Numbered from the stretch's first letter, positions 1 to 8,091 are shown. The stretch: 14,607 nt of DNA from an uncultured Bacilli bacterium (GCA_910586295.1 CAJUGE010000008.1:1-14607); one strand, 5' to 3'. Notes: generated by a model not told the origin, from the letters alone. Program-made: numbers and translations.

Positions 1-184
1 ATTAATACATAATGCAAATGGAGGGAATATGTCACAAAGAGAACTAGCAAGTATTATAGGAGTATCAACCTCTCTTATAGGTGCATTAGAAAGTAAAAAG
101 AATAATCAAGGAGTAAGTTTATATAATTTATACAAAATAAGCGAAGCATTAGATGTACCTATGTATAAATTTTTTGAAGTTTAA
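1..184 (+). CDS. XRE-family helix-turn-helix regulator, 3' end only
   Basis: The frame is open from the window edge to a TAA at 182-184, giving about 60 residues. The stretch MSQRELASIIGVSTSLIGAL followed by ESKKNNQG matches the recognition helices of the Cro/CI (XRE) fold, and the end (LYKISEALDVPMYKFFEV) matches its closing helix, where these domains usually read 'L.KIA.ALGV....LF'. An ATG at 29 lies only 3 nt after a GGAGGG, which is too close for normal initiation, and the helix before it is also part of the fold, so the true start is probably upstream of the window. The protein is a DNA-binding regulator of unknown target. It may be a single-domain protein, because the ORF ends right after the HTH. 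A terminator follows, so it is not transcribed with gpmA. Confidence 0.75.
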   Translation, partial: LIHNANGGNMSQRELASIIGVSTSLIGALESKKNNQGVSLYNLYKISEALDVPMYKFFEV

Positions 185-193
185 AAGCTCAAT

Positions 194-224
194 AAGGCAC
201 AAGATTTTAAGTCTCGTGCCTTTT
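194..224 (+). terminator. Rho-independent terminator after the XRE gene
   Basis: AAGGCACAAGA pairs with TCTCGTGCCTT across a short AT loop (one A-C mismatch), and a short T run ends the structure. It lies 10 nt after the XRE stop codon and before the gpmA promoter. Confidence 0.7.
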
Positions 225-237
225 AAAATTATCTAAC

Positions 238-265
238 TTTACATCCATAGAAAAAATAGTATAAT
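238..265 (+). promoter_or_regulatory. Sigma-A-type promoter of gpmA
   Basis: TTTACA (238-243), a 16-nt spacer and TATAAT (260-265), 18 nt before the gpmA start. The spacer contains the 14-mer ATCCATAGAAAAAA (its first base is the last base of the -35 box) followed by TAGTATAAT. Both blocks recur upstream of the gene at 12391. Confidence 0.75.
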
Positions 266-283
266 TGAAATGAGGAGAAAAAT

Positions 284-973
284 ATGTTTAAAATAATACT
301 AATAAGACATGGACAAAGTACATGGAATAAAGAAAATAAATTTACAGGATGGACAGACGTTCCTTTGTCAGAAGAAGGGGTTAAAGAAGCAAATCTTGCA
401 GGAAAAAAATTAAAAGAAAAAGGATTTACTTTTGACCTAGCATACACTTCATATTTAAAACGTGCTAGTGATACATTAAATATTATATTAAAAGAATTAA
501 ATGAACAAAATATAGAAATAAAGACAAGTTGGAAACTAAACGAAAGACACTACGGTGCTCTTCAAGGCTTAAACAAAAAAGAAACTTCAAATATCTACGG
601 CGAAAATCAAGTACACTTATGGAGAAGAAGTTTAGATGAATTACCGCCACTACTAGAATCAACAGATACTAGACATCCTATATATGATGATAAATACTCT
701 AACGTAGATAAGTTCCTATTACCAAGTGGAGAAAATTTAAGAGACACTATGAAAAGAACAGTAGAATATTGGAATGAAGAAATAGTATCATCAATAAAAG
801 TAGGAAAGAAAATAATTATATCTGCACATGGTAACAGTCTAAGAAGTTTAATAAGCTACTTAGACAACCTAGATGAAGAAGAAATAATGAACCTAGAGTT
901 AGATACTGGAAAACCAATATGTTATGAATTAGACGAAAACTTAAAACCAATAAAACATTATTATGTAAACTAA
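284..973 (+). CDS. gpmA: 2,3-bisphosphoglycerate-dependent phosphoglycerate mutase
   Basis: Interconverts 3- and 2-phosphoglycerate in cytoplasmic glycolysis and gluconeogenesis through a phosphohistidine intermediate. Length (229 aa) is that of the compact bacterial dPGM family. Visible are the RHG motif with the phosphorylated His9, the substrate stretch NKENKFTGWTDVPLS (15-29), Arg60 in YTSYLKRA, the acid Glu87 in LNERHYGALQGLNK, and the second catalytic His182 in SAHGNSLR. GAGGAG at 272-277 supports the ATG at 284, and a promoter lies just upstream. The broken gene at 990 follows 16 nt later with its own ribosome site and no terminator between, so the two were probably cotranscribed. All catalytic residues are present and the gene looks intact. 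Confidence 0.97.
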   Translation: MFKIILIRHGQSTWNKENKFTGWTDVPLSEEGVKEANLAGKKLKEKGFTFDLAYTSYLKRASDTLNIILKELNEQNIEIKTSWKLNERHYGALQGLNKKETSNIYGENQVHLWRRSLDELPPLLESTDTRHPIYDDKYSNVDKFLLPSGENLRDTMKRTVEYWNEEIVSSIKVGKKIIISAHGNSLRSLISYLDNLDEEEIMNLELDTGKPICYELDENLKPIKHYYVN

Positions 974-989
974 AAGAAGGTGAACAAAA

Positions 990-1757
990 ATGACATATTA
1001 TTATGATGACTATGTTGAAAAACACTATGGACTACAAACAGGATTTGATTTTCCTAGAGGAACTTATATTATGCCTAATGGTGAAATATTCGATTTAGAA
1101 ACTTATGCAAGTATTGCACATGCAGGAGGATTTGTAATTCCTTTCTTTAATCAATTTGTGCACCCTAGAGCAGATATCCTTATATATTATACGAAAGAAG
1201 AAATACTAGCTAATCTATTAAAATGGGAGCAAAGTTTAACTTAAAAAAACAATTTTTCAGTACATCCAAAAGAATTAAGAATGAGACTGGACTTAATAAA
1301 ATATCTAATAAATATATACAAAAGTAAATATTCTATTTGGGACAACATAAATGAAAAAGCGGACATTAGTATAGTTACAGGACTTCCTAGTTATAAAGAT
1401 TCTAATGATTTCTATGGTAGACAAAGATTTTTAAAAGATATCTTAGTTCGAGCATGTAACTACGATGCCATAGAAAGTAATTTAAACAAAGGAATAACTA
1501 CATCAAAATTTAATATCTACGAAACATTCTATGATTATATATTACATGACTACAAAATAATACAAATACCAAAAAGTATATATGATGAAAAAACAGAAAA
1601 ATACATAGATTGGAAACAAAATAAATTCTTCTTATCAGACAAAGAACTAAGACTAAGAGATGAATTAGAAGCTATAAAATCATGTGTTCCATTAGAAGAA
1701 AGAGCCTCATTTTGCCGTGCAAAAACTATAAAAAATAAATTTGATTTTATAAATTAA
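990..1757 (+). pseudogene. Unknown protein, one ORF split by an in-frame TAA
   Basis: Two ORFs (990-1244, 84 aa, and 1281-1757, 158 aa) lie in the same reading frame. The codons between them are open, apart from a single TAA at 1242-1244, so read-through gives one continuous product of about 255 codons. The first part has a ribosome site (GAAGGTG before 990). The second has none before its ATG at 1281, which argues against two separate genes. The N-terminal part contains RGTYIMPNGEIFDLETYASI; the C-terminal part is hydrophilic and charged with no membrane segment or signal peptide. I do not recognise the family. It follows gpmA by 16 nt and is probably its operon partner. The break is either a nonsense mutation, an assembly error, or less likely stop read-through. 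Confidence 0.7.
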
Positions 1758-1760
1758 CTC

Positions 1761-1809
1761 TTGACCTTACCCTAAGGTAATAGCTTACACTTACCATATG
1801 AGTGGAGGT
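1761..1809 (+). promoter_or_regulatory. MerR-type promoter/operator and ribosome site with no gene behind it
   Basis: TTGACC (1761-1766) and TACACT (1786-1791) are separated by 19 nt, the over-long spacer typical of promoters activated by MerR-family regulators. The spacer region holds the inverted repeat ACCTTA-CCC-TAAGGT (1764-1778), placed as in MerR operators. Downstream is a strong GGAGGTG (1803-1809), but no sustained ORF starts at the expected distance. The only ATG nearby (1798) encodes four more residues and lies before the ribosome site. The gene normally served, often the merR-like gene itself, appears to have been deleted. Confidence 0.7.
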
Positions 1810-1846
1810 GTATAAGAAAAAACTATAGTTATCTTACAAATCGTGA

Positions 1847-1852
1847 TATAAT
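1847..1852 (+). promoter_or_regulatory. Possible -10 box for the cse60-flippase-ABC operon
   Basis: TATAAT lies 64 nt before the cse60 start. No good -35 is seen at 16-18 nt upstream. The leader between contains a weak TAGCAT/ATGCTA pair (1861-1866 with 1890-1895). The assignment rests on the -10 match and on the absence of another promoter. Confidence 0.4.
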
Positions 1853-1916
1853 AAATATGTTAGCATTCGACAAAAAAACATAAATAGTTATGCTATTATT
1901 AAAATGGTGACTATTA

Positions 1917-2093
1917 ATGAAAGTAAAAATATTTGACGAATCACATGAAAGCGATTTAGAAGCAAAAGTAAATGCATTCTTAAGCACAATAAAAGATAAA
2001 GAAATAGTAGACATAAAATATGAAGTTGCTGTAACAATGTTTTCGGAAGAACAAATATATTGTTTCAGTGCAATGATAGTTTACATAGAATAG
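1917..2093 (+). CDS. cse60: Cse60-family small protein
   Basis: A 58-residue ORF starting MKVKIFDESHESDLEAKVNA and ending EEQIYCFSAMIVYIE. This matches the pattern of Cse60 ('KVKIFEEEHEKDLE...INxFL...IIDIKY..S...EEQIYCFSALI'), a small protein first described as a sigma-E-dependent sporulation product in Bacillus and also widespread in non-sporulating Bacillota; its biochemical role is unknown. It is soluble, with no signal peptide or membrane segment. GGTGA at 1906-1910 lies 6 nt before the ATG. The stop is 8 nt before the flippase start and the flippase ribosome site overlaps the stop codon, so the two are translated from one message. The pairing with an envelope flippase and an ABC exporter is the only functional hint here. 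Confidence 0.8.
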   Translation: MKVKIFDESHESDLEAKVNAFLSTIKDKEIVDIKYEVAVTMFSEEQIYCFSAMIVYIE

Positions 2094-2101
2094 GAGTTAC
2101 T

Positions 2102-3748
2102 ATGAAAAAAAATTCATTTGTAAGTGGTACATTCATCGCAACATTCGCTATAATACTAGTAAAAGTATTAGGAGTTTTATATGTAATTCCATTCTATAAA
2201 ATAATTGGAGAAGATGGTGGGGCTCTATACTCTTATGCTTACAATGTATACAACTTATTCTTAAATATATCCACAGCAGGCATACCAATTGCAATAAGTA
2301 AAATAATAAGTGAATACAATACTTTAGAAATGTATGAAGCAAAAGAACGAGCATATAAACTTGGTAGAAACTTTATAGTTATAATATCTGTAATAACATT
2401 TTTCTTACTATTTGTATTTGCAGAAGAATTTGCTTCCCTAATTCTAGGAGAAATAACTGGAGGAAACACTATAGAAGATGTAGGCTTCGTTATAAAATCA
2501 GTATCATTCTGTCTACTTATTATTCCATTTCTATCTGTTGCAAAAGGCTACATGCAAGGGCATGAATTTATAACCGCACCAAGCATAAGCCAAGTAATTG
2601 AACAAATAGTAAGAATAGCAGTAATATTAATGGGTTCTTATATCACAATTAATGTTTTAGATAAAAGTGTAAGTTTAGGAGTAGGTATTTCAGTATTTGG
2701 AGCCTTCTTAGGAGGTTTATCTGCATTTATTTACATAAGTTACAAAATTCACAAAAATAAAAAACTATTTGAAAAAGATAAGACTATAAAAGACAAAGTA
2801 ACAAACAAAGAAATAATAAAAAAAATTGCTACGTATGCTATACCATTTATAATTGTAAGTGTAGCCACAGACATATATGGTCTAACAGATATGACCTTAA
2901 TCGTGCGGGCAAGTTACAACCTAGGATACTCAGCCACAGAAAGCGAAACTATAGCAAGTATCATATCAACATGGTCCCCAAAAATATGCATGATAATAAA
3001 CGCAATAGCAATGGGTTTATCAACAAGCCTAATCCCACACATAGTCTCATCATTCACAAAAAAGAACCTCAAAGAAACTAACAAAAAATTTAACCAAGCA
3101 TTAAACATAATAATAGTAGTATCTCTACCGCTAGCAATTGGACTTGCCATATTAAGCACTCCAGTATATAATATGTTTTATGGTCAAAGTATTTATGGCC
3201 CACTAATATTAAGATATACTTCATTTCAAGCAATATTTGCAAGTATATTCATAGTAATGGGAGTAGCACTACAAGGTATAAACAAATTCAAATCTGTATA
3301 TTTAAGTACAATAATAGGCTTCATAACAAATGCGATTCTAGACATACCTCTAATGTATTTATTTAATTATCTTGGTTTCAATGCTTTCTACGGTGCTATC
3401 TTAGCAACAATAATAGGCTACATAATATCTTATATAATAGTACTATATTCATTAAAGAAAAGTCTAAACTTTAACTACAAAGAAATAACTAATACCCTAA
3501 TAAAAGTATTAATTCCTACTGTTTCTATGTGCATAGTATTATTTATATTAAATTTATTCATAAAAACTAATGTAAATAGTAGACTAGAAAGTTTACTAGT
3601 ATGTATTCCATATGCCATCTTAGGAGGAATAACATATTTAATAATTTCATACAAAACTGGATTACTTGAGAATGTATTAGGTAAAGACTATATAGACAAC
3701 ATACTAACAAAACTCAAAATAAAAAATAAGGATGTGAAAAAATGTTAA
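2102..3748 (+). CDS. MurJ/YtgP/SpoVB-like polysaccharide (lipid II-type) flippase
   Basis: A 548-aa polytopic membrane protein of the MOP exporter superfamily, which moves lipid-linked precursors such as lipid II or lipid-linked polysaccharide units across the cytoplasmic membrane. The start region (SFVSGTFIATFAIILVKVLG) and FYKIIGEDGGALYSYAYNVY are typical of the SpoVB/YtgP group, as is a Lys-rich cytoplasmic loop around residues 214-242 separating two bundles of hydrophobic helices. Length fits YtgP (about 540 aa). The open frame extends back to an ATG at 2060, but AGGAG (2092-2096) places translation at ATG 2102, and the extra 14 residues would overlap cse60. The 3' end overlaps the ABC ATPase gene by 7 nt. 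Whether it is the main MurJ or a paralogue cannot be told from this window. Confidence 0.85.
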   Translation: MKKNSFVSGTFIATFAIILVKVLGVLYVIPFYKIIGEDGGALYSYAYNVYNLFLNISTAGIPIAISKIISEYNTLEMYEAKERAYKLGRNFIVIISVITFFLLFVFAEEFASLILGEITGGNTIEDVGFVIKSVSFCLLIIPFLSVAKGYMQGHEFITAPSISQVIEQIVRIAVILMGSYITINVLDKSVSLGVGISVFGAFLGGLSAFIYISYKIHKNKKLFEKDKTIKDKVTNKEIIKKIATYAIPFIIVSVATDIYGLTDMTLIVRASYNLGYSATESETIASIISTWSPKICMIINAIAMGLSTSLIPHIVSSFTKKNLKETNKKFNQALNIIIVVSLPLAIGLAILSTPVYNMFYGQSIYGPLILRYTSFQAIFASIFIVMGVALQGINKFKSVYLSTIIGFITNAILDIPLMYLFNYLGFNAFYGAILATIIGYIISYIIVLYSLKKSLNFNYKEITNTLIKVLIPTVSMCIVLFILNLFIKTNVNSRLESLLVCIPYAILGGITYLIISYKTGLLENVLGKDYIDNILTKLKIKNKDVKKC

Positions 3749-4641
3749 AAGTAGAACACGTAACAAAATACTACGGTGAACACTTAGCCGTAAAAGATTT
3801 AAATTTCACTGTAAGTGATGGAGAAATATTTGGTCTTCTAGGAGTAAATGGAGCAGGAAAAACAACTACATTCAGAATGATAACTGGACTTCTAGATAAA
3901 ACAGAAGGCTCTATAACATTTAATGGAAAAAAAGTAGATTATAATGTTACAGACCAAATAGGTTTTCTAACTGAAGAAAGAAGTTTACTCACAAAACTAA
4001 CAGTATTAGAACAAGCTAAATTTTATGGTGGACTAAAAGGATTAACAGAAAGTGAAATTGAAACAAGACTAGACTATTTATTAGAAAGACTAGAAATAAA
4101 AGATTATAAAACAAGAAAAATAAAAGAACTATCAAAAGGTAACCAACAAAAAGTTCAATTCATAATGGCTATTATAAACAAACCAAAGCTATTAATACTA
4201 GATGAACCATTCTCAGGATTGGACCCTATAAATATTGAATTATTTAAAAGTCTAATATTAGAATTAAAAAGTGAAGGAACAAGCATAATATTTTCTTCGC
4301 ATAGAATGGACCATGTAGAATATTTCTGTGAATCCCTAGTAATCTTAGTAAAAGGTAATACTGTATTAAGTGGAAACTTAAGTGAAATAAAAGAAAAATA
4401 CAGAAAGAAAAATATTAGAGTAGTAGGTGACTTAAACAAGAGTGAAATAGAAAACATAAAAGGAGTACTAAAAGTAGAAGAATCTAGTAGTGAATATATT
4501 ATAAGCATTGAAGATAAAAGTGTAGTAGAAAATGTATTTAAATATATCTCAAAATGTAAAAACATCACAAAATTTGTTGTAGAAGAACCTACACTAAATG
4601 AAATATTTATCGAGAAAGTAGGTGCCTCTTATGAAAAATAA
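3742..4641 (+). CDS. ABC transporter ATP-binding protein, NatA-like
   Basis: A 299-aa nucleotide-binding subunit of an ABC-2-type exporter. Visible are Walker A GVNGAGKTT (34-42, Lys40), the ABC signature LSKGNQQKV (130-138), Walker B LLILDEP (150-156) with catalytic Glu155, the D-loop SGLD, and the switch His in IIFSSHRMD. The Q-loop position reads FLTEERSLL, with Glu in place of Gln, as is common in the NatA-type subfamily. About 90 further residues follow the NBD, the size and place of the C-terminal extension seen in that group. GGATG before 3742 serves as ribosome site. The gene overlaps the flippase upstream by 7 nt and the permease downstream by 11 nt, implying coupled translation. NatA/NatB exports sodium in Bacillus, but substrate cannot be inferred here. 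Confidence 0.93.
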   Translation: MLKVEHVTKYYGEHLAVKDLNFTVSDGEIFGLLGVNGAGKTTTFRMITGLLDKTEGSITFNGKKVDYNVTDQIGFLTEERSLLTKLTVLEQAKFYGGLKGLTESEIETRLDYLLERLEIKDYKTRKIKELSKGNQQKVQFIMAIINKPKLLILDEPFSGLDPINIELFKSLILELKSEGTSIIFSSHRMDHVEYFCESLVILVKGNTVLSGNLSEIKEKYRKKNIRVVGDLNKSEIENIKGVLKVEESSSEYIISIEDKSVVENVFKYISKCKNITKFVVEEPTLNEIFIEKVGASYEK

Positions 4642-5947
4642 ATTAAAGTTATTAATTAAAGATGGATTAAGAAAAAAAATAAATACAAAATGGTTTAAAA
4701 TAGTAAATATTATATTATTGTTAGCAATACCAATTTTAATTAATATAGACTCAGTTATAGAACTATTTGGAGGAGATTTCAAAGATCCAATTACTGTATA
4801 TGTACTTGACAATACTAATGTTTTCTTTGACACTATAAAAGAAACTTATGAAACAACTGGAATAGGAATTGGAGAAAAAGATGTTGAAATTAAAAAGGCA
4901 AATAAATCATTTGAGAAACTTAAAGATGAAATGCTTAAAGAAGAATCTAATGATATAATTTTATTATTAGATAAGGTTGATAATATATATACAGCTCAGA
5001 TGACATCATTTGACTATGTAGATGCAGTTACTTTACAACTTCTTACTAATGCTATTAACACCACTAAAACAAAAATAGCGCTTGAAGAAAGTGACATAGA
5101 CAAAAATGAATTAGCATCAATCGAATCCCCTATAGACATAGAAAGAGTGTACTTAAATGAAAATCTTGATGAAAACTATGAATTAATAAAATATTTAAGT
5201 ACTATGTTAATACCAGCGTTTATAGTTCCATTCTTCTTCTTAATAATAATGGTAATTCAAATGATAGGAGCAGAAATCAATGAAGAGAAATCATCTAAAA
5301 GTATGGAAGTTATTATAACTAGTGTTTCTCCAAAAATACACTTTATATCTAAAATGATAACTGCTAATCTTTATGCCATTATACAAGCACTATTATTTGT
5401 ACTATACTTTATTATAGGTTTATTTATAAGAACTCAAATTTCTGGAGTAGGACTAACTGAAAGTTTTGGTGACAACATCTCAGGAATGATTGGTACATTT
5501 ATAGAAAGTGGAATGTTAAGTGAAATATTATCTGCAGTACCTTGGGTAATTATAATGTTAGTTTTATCATTTATTGCTTATTCACTTCTAGCAGGAGTAT
5601 TAGCATCTATGACAACTAATCAAGAAGATTTCTCACAACTTCAAACTCCAATAATGATATTAATTATGGTGGGTTATTACGTTGCTTTAATGGCTTCAAC
5701 TTATGAAAAAAGTACATTTATTATAGTGCTATCTGTAATACCTTTCTTATCTTCCATAATAGCACCTGTTCTCTTAATAATCGGGCAAATAGGTGTAGTA
5801 GAAATACTAATTTCTATACTAATGTTATTACTTACTATATTTTTATTATTAAAATATGGACTTAGAATTTATAAAGTAGGTATACTTAACTACAGTTCAG
5901 AAGGATTATGGAAAAAAATGTGGAAATCACTAAAATCTAAGGAGTAA
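4631..5947 (+). CDS. ABC-2-type permease, NatB-like
   Basis: A 438-aa membrane subunit partnering the ATPase at 3742. One hydrophobic segment near residues 21-37 (IVNIILLLAIPILINI) is followed by a soluble, presumably extracytoplasmic region of about 145 residues, then a cluster of about five membrane segments starting at LIPAFIVPFFFLIIMVI. This is the NatB/ABC2_membrane_3 layout. The stretch GAEINEEKSSKSMEVIITS after the second membrane helix is a hallmark of this family. The frame can be opened at GTG 4622, but AGGTG (4620-4624) overlaps that codon and sits 6 nt before ATG 4631, so I choose ATG. It overlaps the ATPase gene by 11 nt. The pair probably exports a small cation, peptide or drug. 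Confidence 0.9.
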   Translation: MKNKLKLLIKDGLRKKINTKWFKIVNIILLLAIPILINIDSVIELFGGDFKDPITVYVLDNTNVFFDTIKETYETTGIGIGEKDVEIKKANKSFEKLKDEMLKEESNDIILLLDKVDNIYTAQMTSFDYVDAVTLQLLTNAINTTKTKIALEESDIDKNELASIESPIDIERVYLNENLDENYELIKYLSTMLIPAFIVPFFFLIIMVIQMIGAEINEEKSSKSMEVIITSVSPKIHFISKMITANLYAIIQALLFVLYFIIGLFIRTQISGVGLTESFGDNISGMIGTFIESGMLSEILSAVPWVIIMLVLSFIAYSLLAGVLASMTTNQEDFSQLQTPIMILIMVGYYVALMASTYEKSTFIIVLSVIPFLSSIIAPVLLIIGQIGVVEILISILMLLLTIFLLLKYGLRIYKVGILNYSSEGLWKKMWKSLKSKE

Positions 5948-5961
5948 AATCTCCTTCAAAT

Positions 5962-6045
5962 GCGAGTGTGGTGGAATGGTAGACACGCACGCTTGAGGGG
6001 CGTGTGACTAACGTCGTGAGAGTTCAAATCTCTTCGCTCGCACCA
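5962..6045 (+). tRNA. tRNA-Leu(GAG)
   Basis: The acceptor stem GCGAGTG (5962-5968) pairs with CGCTCGC (6035-6041), followed by discriminator A and an encoded CCA (6043-6045). The D-stem is GTG/CAC. The anticodon stem CACGC/GCGTG encloses the 7-nt loop TTGAGGG, giving anticodon GAG (5995-5997), which reads CUC and CUU. A long class II variable arm follows, then the T-arm GAGAG-TTCAAAT-CTCTT. The gene starts 14 nt after the natB-like stop codon, with no clear promoter of its own, so it may be cotranscribed with the ABC operon. It is not interrupted; the group II intron lies downstream of its terminator. Confidence 0.96.
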
Positions 6046-6058
6046 GATTGATAGGAAA

Positions 6059-6116
6059 CTCGAACTTTTTATTCGAGAGTAATAAATATTAACTAGAAGT
6101 ACCGTCTAGTTTTTTT
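6059..6116 (+). terminator. Terminator of tRNA-Leu and target of the group II intron
   Basis: A first hairpin CTCGAA/TTCGAG (6059-6064, 6072-6077) is followed by the main one, AACTAGA (6091-6097) with TCTAGTT (6105-6111). A T7 run at 6110-6116 completes a rho-independent terminator. The group II intron begins two bases after the T run. Confidence 0.8.
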
Positions 6117-6682
6117 GGTGTGCCGCGCATGGTATATAACTAGACGGTGAAAGTCCGTTACACGCGTATGTATCGACGAAATGTTAGGGAAGCACAACGC
6201 ATCAACAGTAATGTTGGGGCTAAAGGAAGTGTAAAACAAATCGTGGGCTAACGAACAGAAACTTGATACTAAGGCTGCATAGGTTTGTTTTGGTTAAACT
6301 ATGAGAACTAAAACAAACATAGGATGAGGTTACCAAACAAACTAAAGTCTAAAAGATACACGTAAAACTATGTAGTAAATCAAGTAGCTAAACGAGGAAA
6401 GCTATATATCTTACCACGGGAGATCTCCTAGATATAGAAAAGGGAAACGACGAGGAGTACAAGAAAATTCTATATTCGAAAAAGGTTAACTAGGAGAAGT
6501 CAGCAGAGGTCATAGTAAGTTGGAAACGAGCCTATAGTAAGATGGGAAGTCTCACAAAACTGAAGGACTGAACAATTTACAGTGTTTTAGTACACTAAAA
6601 TTACGTTAATCATAAAACAGAATGAATAAAAGGAAGAGTATAAAACGTATTTTAGAAAACTCCTCAAAAGTTTATATGATTA

Positions 6683-7977
6683 ATGTTGAAATTAGAAAGG
6701 AAAGAACTAGATATGGAAATGCTAGAAAAAGTGTTAGAAAACGACAACTTAGAAAGAGCATACAAACAAGTCTATAGTAATAAAGGTGCAAGTGGAGTAG
6801 ACAATGTTACAGTATATGAACTGAAAGATTATATGGATAAACATATGGAAGAAATAAAAGAACTTATACGTAACAGAAAATACAACCCAAGTGCAGTTAA
6901 ACAAGTAGGAATACCTAAAGAAAATGGAGATATAAGAAAGTTAGGAATACCAACAGTAATGGATAGAGTAATACAACAAGCGATAGTACAAGTGTTAAGT
7001 CCAATATACGAGTGTCAATTTTCTAATTATTCTTATGGTTTTAGACCAAGACGTTCATGTGAAATGGCAGTTATTAAATTATTAGAATATTTTAATGACG
7101 GTTATACATGGATAGTAGACATTGACCTAGAAAAATTCTTTGATACAGTAAATCACGATAAACTAATAGGAATAATCATGAGAACAATACATGATGGAGA
7201 ACTAGTTTCACTAATAAGAAAATATTTAGTAGCAGATGTAATGAAATATGGACAATTATATAAGAATGATAAGGGAACACACAAGGAGGAAACTTAAGTC
7301 CATTACTATCTAATATACTATTAAATGAGCTAGATAAAGAATTAGAAAAGCGTGGTTTAAACTTTGTACGTTATGCAGATGATTGTGTAATCACAGTGAA
7401 AAGTGAGAAAACAGCCGATAGAGTAATGGATGGAATAACAAAGTTTATAGAAAAGAAGTTAATGCTAAAGGTAAATATCACAAAAAGTAAAGTGGCAAGA
7501 CCAGATGAAATAAAGTATTTAGGTTTTGGATTCTACTATAATAAGATGGATAAGATAAAACCAAAGGCACACTTAAAAAGTATAGAGAAGTTTAAAAGGA
7601 AACTAAAAGAATTAACTAAAAGAAATGGAAGTATATCACTTGATGAAAGAATAAAACAATTAAACTATTTAATACGTGGTTGGATAAATTACTTTAGAAT
7701 ATGTGATATGAAAGGCGTATTACAGAAAATCACTTCACATTTGTGCAGAAGAATACGCTCGATAATATGGAAACAATGGAAAGTAATAAAATGTAGAATT
7801 AAAAGTCTAATAAAATTAGGAGCAACAAAAGCTAATGCAATAAGATTAGCAATGAGCAGGAAAAATTACTGGAACACATCAATGTACCTAAATATTTATA
7901 TAACAAATGACAAATTAAAACGTAAAGGACTAGTGTTTCCAATAGACTATTATTTGTTAAAGCATATTGAAATGTAA
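6683..7977 (+). pseudogene. ltrA: Group II intron reverse transcriptase/maturase, frameshifted
   Basis: The intron-encoded protein would bind the intron RNA for splicing and reverse-transcribe it during mobility. The first part (6683-7294) carries RT blocks including KLGIPTVMDRVIQQAI, YGFRPRRSCEMA and the first catalytic Asp region WIVDIDLEKFFDTVNHD. The second (frame 1 from 7282 to 7977) carries QGGNLSPLLSN, the catalytic YADD box, LGF, and the maturase domain X with LNYLIRGWINYF and IWKQWK. The usual junction KGTPQGGNLSP here reads KGTHKEET and stops; one missing C at about 7280 restores it. The repaired protein would be 421 aa from ATG 6713 (preceded by AAAGGAAAG) or 431 aa from ATG 6683. 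No endonuclease domain follows, as in class C proteins. Confidence 0.93.
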
Positions 7978-7980
7978 ATT

Positions 7981-8065
7981 GAACCGCCGTATACCGAACG
8001 GTACGTACGGTGGTGTGAGAGGGACAAATTAAATAGAGAAAACTATTTAATTTTCTCTACTCGAT
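7981..8065 (+). ncRNA. Group II intron domains V and VI
   Basis: ACCGCCGT (7983-7990) pairs with ACGGTGGT (8007-8014), then an AT bulge and TACC/GGTA close the apical loop, as in domain V. The triad position reads CGC rather than AGC, a class C trait. Domain VI follows as AAATTAAATAG/CTATTTAATTT. These are the catalytic core and branch-point domains, and both look intact. Confidence 0.85.
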
Positions 8066-8091
8066 TTATTTAAGAATGGAAGTGATGAGTT

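Larger units (their letters stand above)
6118..8065 (+). mobile_element. Group II intron, bacterial class C type, inserted at a terminator
   Basis: The 5' end GTGTGCCGCGCATGG (from 6118) resembles the GUGCG...GCAUGG start of bacterial class C introns and is followed by the conserved short hairpin ACGGTGAAAGTCCGT. Domains I-IV take up about 560 nt of unusually G-rich, non-coding DNA before the reverse transcriptase ORF. Domain V is at about 7981-8014 and a domain VI hairpin at 8026-8053, ending CTACTCGAT at 8065. Insertion right behind a rho-independent terminator is the known preference of class C introns. The element is about 1.95 kb. Its reverse transcriptase is frameshifted, so it can probably no longer move unless helped in trans. 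The exact 3' boundary is uncertain by a few bases. Confidence 0.9.

Noticed and set aside
2060..2101. Start of the flippase at ATG 2060
   Set aside because: It overlaps cse60 in another frame and the ribosome site AGGAG points to ATG 2102; family members begin with the text found there.
4155..4568. 137-aa open frame on the minus strand inside the ABC ATPase gene
   Set aside because: It is the mirror of a strongly conserved ATPase gene, has no ribosome site and no family-like text. Other minus-strand frames inside gpmA, the flippase and the permease were dropped for the same reason.
5962..6045. Group I intron within tRNA-Leu
   Set aside because: The tRNA is continuous and folds fully; the extra length is the class II variable arm.
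6683..7977. Reverse transcriptase of a retron, DGR or defence system
   Set aside because: The text, the maturase domain and the flanking RNA domains are those of a group II intron.
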